DNA of 5,943 bases from Clostridiales bacterium (GTDB lineage Bacteria > Bacillota > Sulfobacillia > UBA995 > UBA9673), in the NCBI GenBank assembly GCA_003541445.1, contig DPMO01000043.1, positions 1-5,943 on the forward strand. The letters are read 5' to 3'. Numbering within the stretch: position 1 is the stretch's first letter; each line of letters begins with the position of its first letter. The notes below the pieces were generated by a model. The model was not told the DNA's origin, made no database searches, and worked only from the letters and a program-made list of their open reading frames with translations. This document shows, one piece after another, positions 5,704-5,943 of the stretch. The translations under genes were made by a program, and so were the position numbers.

Positions 5704-5943
5704 CGGCCTTCCGACCTCCCGCATCCTGCGCCGCCGCCCCGGCGAGCCGCAGGGCCACCTCGACGGCCTCGACCGCATTTGCCGCGTAGCCGTCAGCCCC
5801 TATCTCTTCCGCCCACGCGGCGGTGACGGGGGCGCCACCGACCATGACCCGGACGTCCGGGCGGAGCCCGACCGCCTCCAGGGCCTGGATGACCGTTCTC
5901 TGTTCGAGCATGGTCGTGGTGAGGAGGGCGCTGAGGCCGACGA
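5696..5943 (-). CDS. Corrinoid (B12-binding) protein, C-terminal part, cut by the window edge
   Basis: Only the last 81 residues are in the window, and the gene continues beyond the right edge. The frame is open to the edge and reads VGLSALLTTTM followed by VIQALEAVGLRPDVRVMVGG. This is the second half of the cobalamin-binding Rossmann-like domain of MttC/MtbC/MtaC-type proteins. It contains the SxL motif (SAL) and the GG of VGGAPVT that line the nucleotide tail of B12. GADGYAANAVEAVEVAL is the typical last helix. The DxHxxG motif with the cobalt-ligating histidine should lie outside the window, as should the N-terminal helical cap. The first visible ATG (5909-5911) is an internal methionine and not the start. 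The protein carries the methyl group between the adjacent MttB-like enzyme and a tetrahydrofolate- or coenzyme M-linked methyltransferase that is not in this window. The C-terminal tail is Ala/Gly-rich. Its TGA overlaps the mttB-like start (ATGGGTGA). Confidence 0.92.
   Translation of the reverse strand, partial: VGLSALLTTTMLEQRTVIQALEAVGLRPDVRVMVGGAPVTAAWAEEIGADGYAANAVEAVEVALRLAGAAAQDAGGRKADG

Noticed and set aside
5704..5778. Upstream ATG giving a 25-residue N-terminal extension of the MttB homologue
   Set aside because: The extension is Arg/Pro/Gly-rich and lies wholly within the corrinoid protein's coding region in another frame. Family homology begins after the ATG at 5701-5703, which has its own Shine-Dalgarno sequence.
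4417..5826. Long plus-strand open frame (469 codons) opposite the mttB-like gene
   Set aside because: Its translation is Gly/Asp/Val/Arg-rich with no family motif, and it mirrors a minus-strand frame with full MttB homology. Antisense frames stay open by chance in such GC-rich DNA.
1..5943. tRNA, rRNA, CRISPR arrays, insertion sequences or attachment sites
   Set aside because: No cloverleaf, spaced direct repeats, transposase motifs or terminal repeats were seen on reading either strand, and the space is nearly all taken by protein genes.

Overview
The window is a GC-rich bacterial chromosome segment that is almost entirely coding. It holds one complete rightward gene at the left end and four leftward genes filling the rest, the last of which runs off the right edge. 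Strong GC bias, GTG and TTG starts next to good Shine-Dalgarno sequences, and the gene content suggest a high-GC anaerobe or facultative anaerobe. The content is an MgtE Mg channel, an MttB-type corrinoid methyltransferase with its corrinoid protein, and a lysine 6-dehydrogenase-like enzyme. A high-GC Bacillota or a similar deep lineage would fit, but the phylum cannot be fixed from this sequence alone.

Left part (1-1411): a short leader with a small hairpin, then mgtE, a complete CBS-domain magnesium channel. Its last 31 bp overlap tail-to-tail with the next gene on the other strand (1381-2814, minus). That gene encodes a 477-aa, mostly helical protein of unknown function with a SEC-C zinc-binding motif at its N-terminus.

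Right part (2920-5943, minus strand) reads as a metabolic operon in the order corrinoid protein (partial) -> MttB-superfamily methyltransferase -> lysine 6-dehydrogenase/saccharopine dehydrogenase-like oxidoreductase. The first two overlap by 8 bp. The third follows 69 bp downstream, and the SEC-C gene follows after a further 105-bp gap that contains a GC-rich hairpin. MttB-type enzymes move a methyl group from a quaternary or tertiary amine to Co(I) of the partner corrinoid protein. This one has no in-frame amber codon, so it belongs to the non-pyrrolysine branch, which includes the glycine betaine, proline betaine and carnitine demethylases.

The most interesting point is the pairing of a non-Pyl MttB system with a dehydrogenase resembling lysine 6-dehydrogenase. 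It suggests, as a hypothesis only, a pathway that demethylates a quaternary-amine amino acid such as N6-trimethyllysine and then oxidises the product. No RNA genes, insertion sequences, CRISPR arrays or attachment sites were seen.
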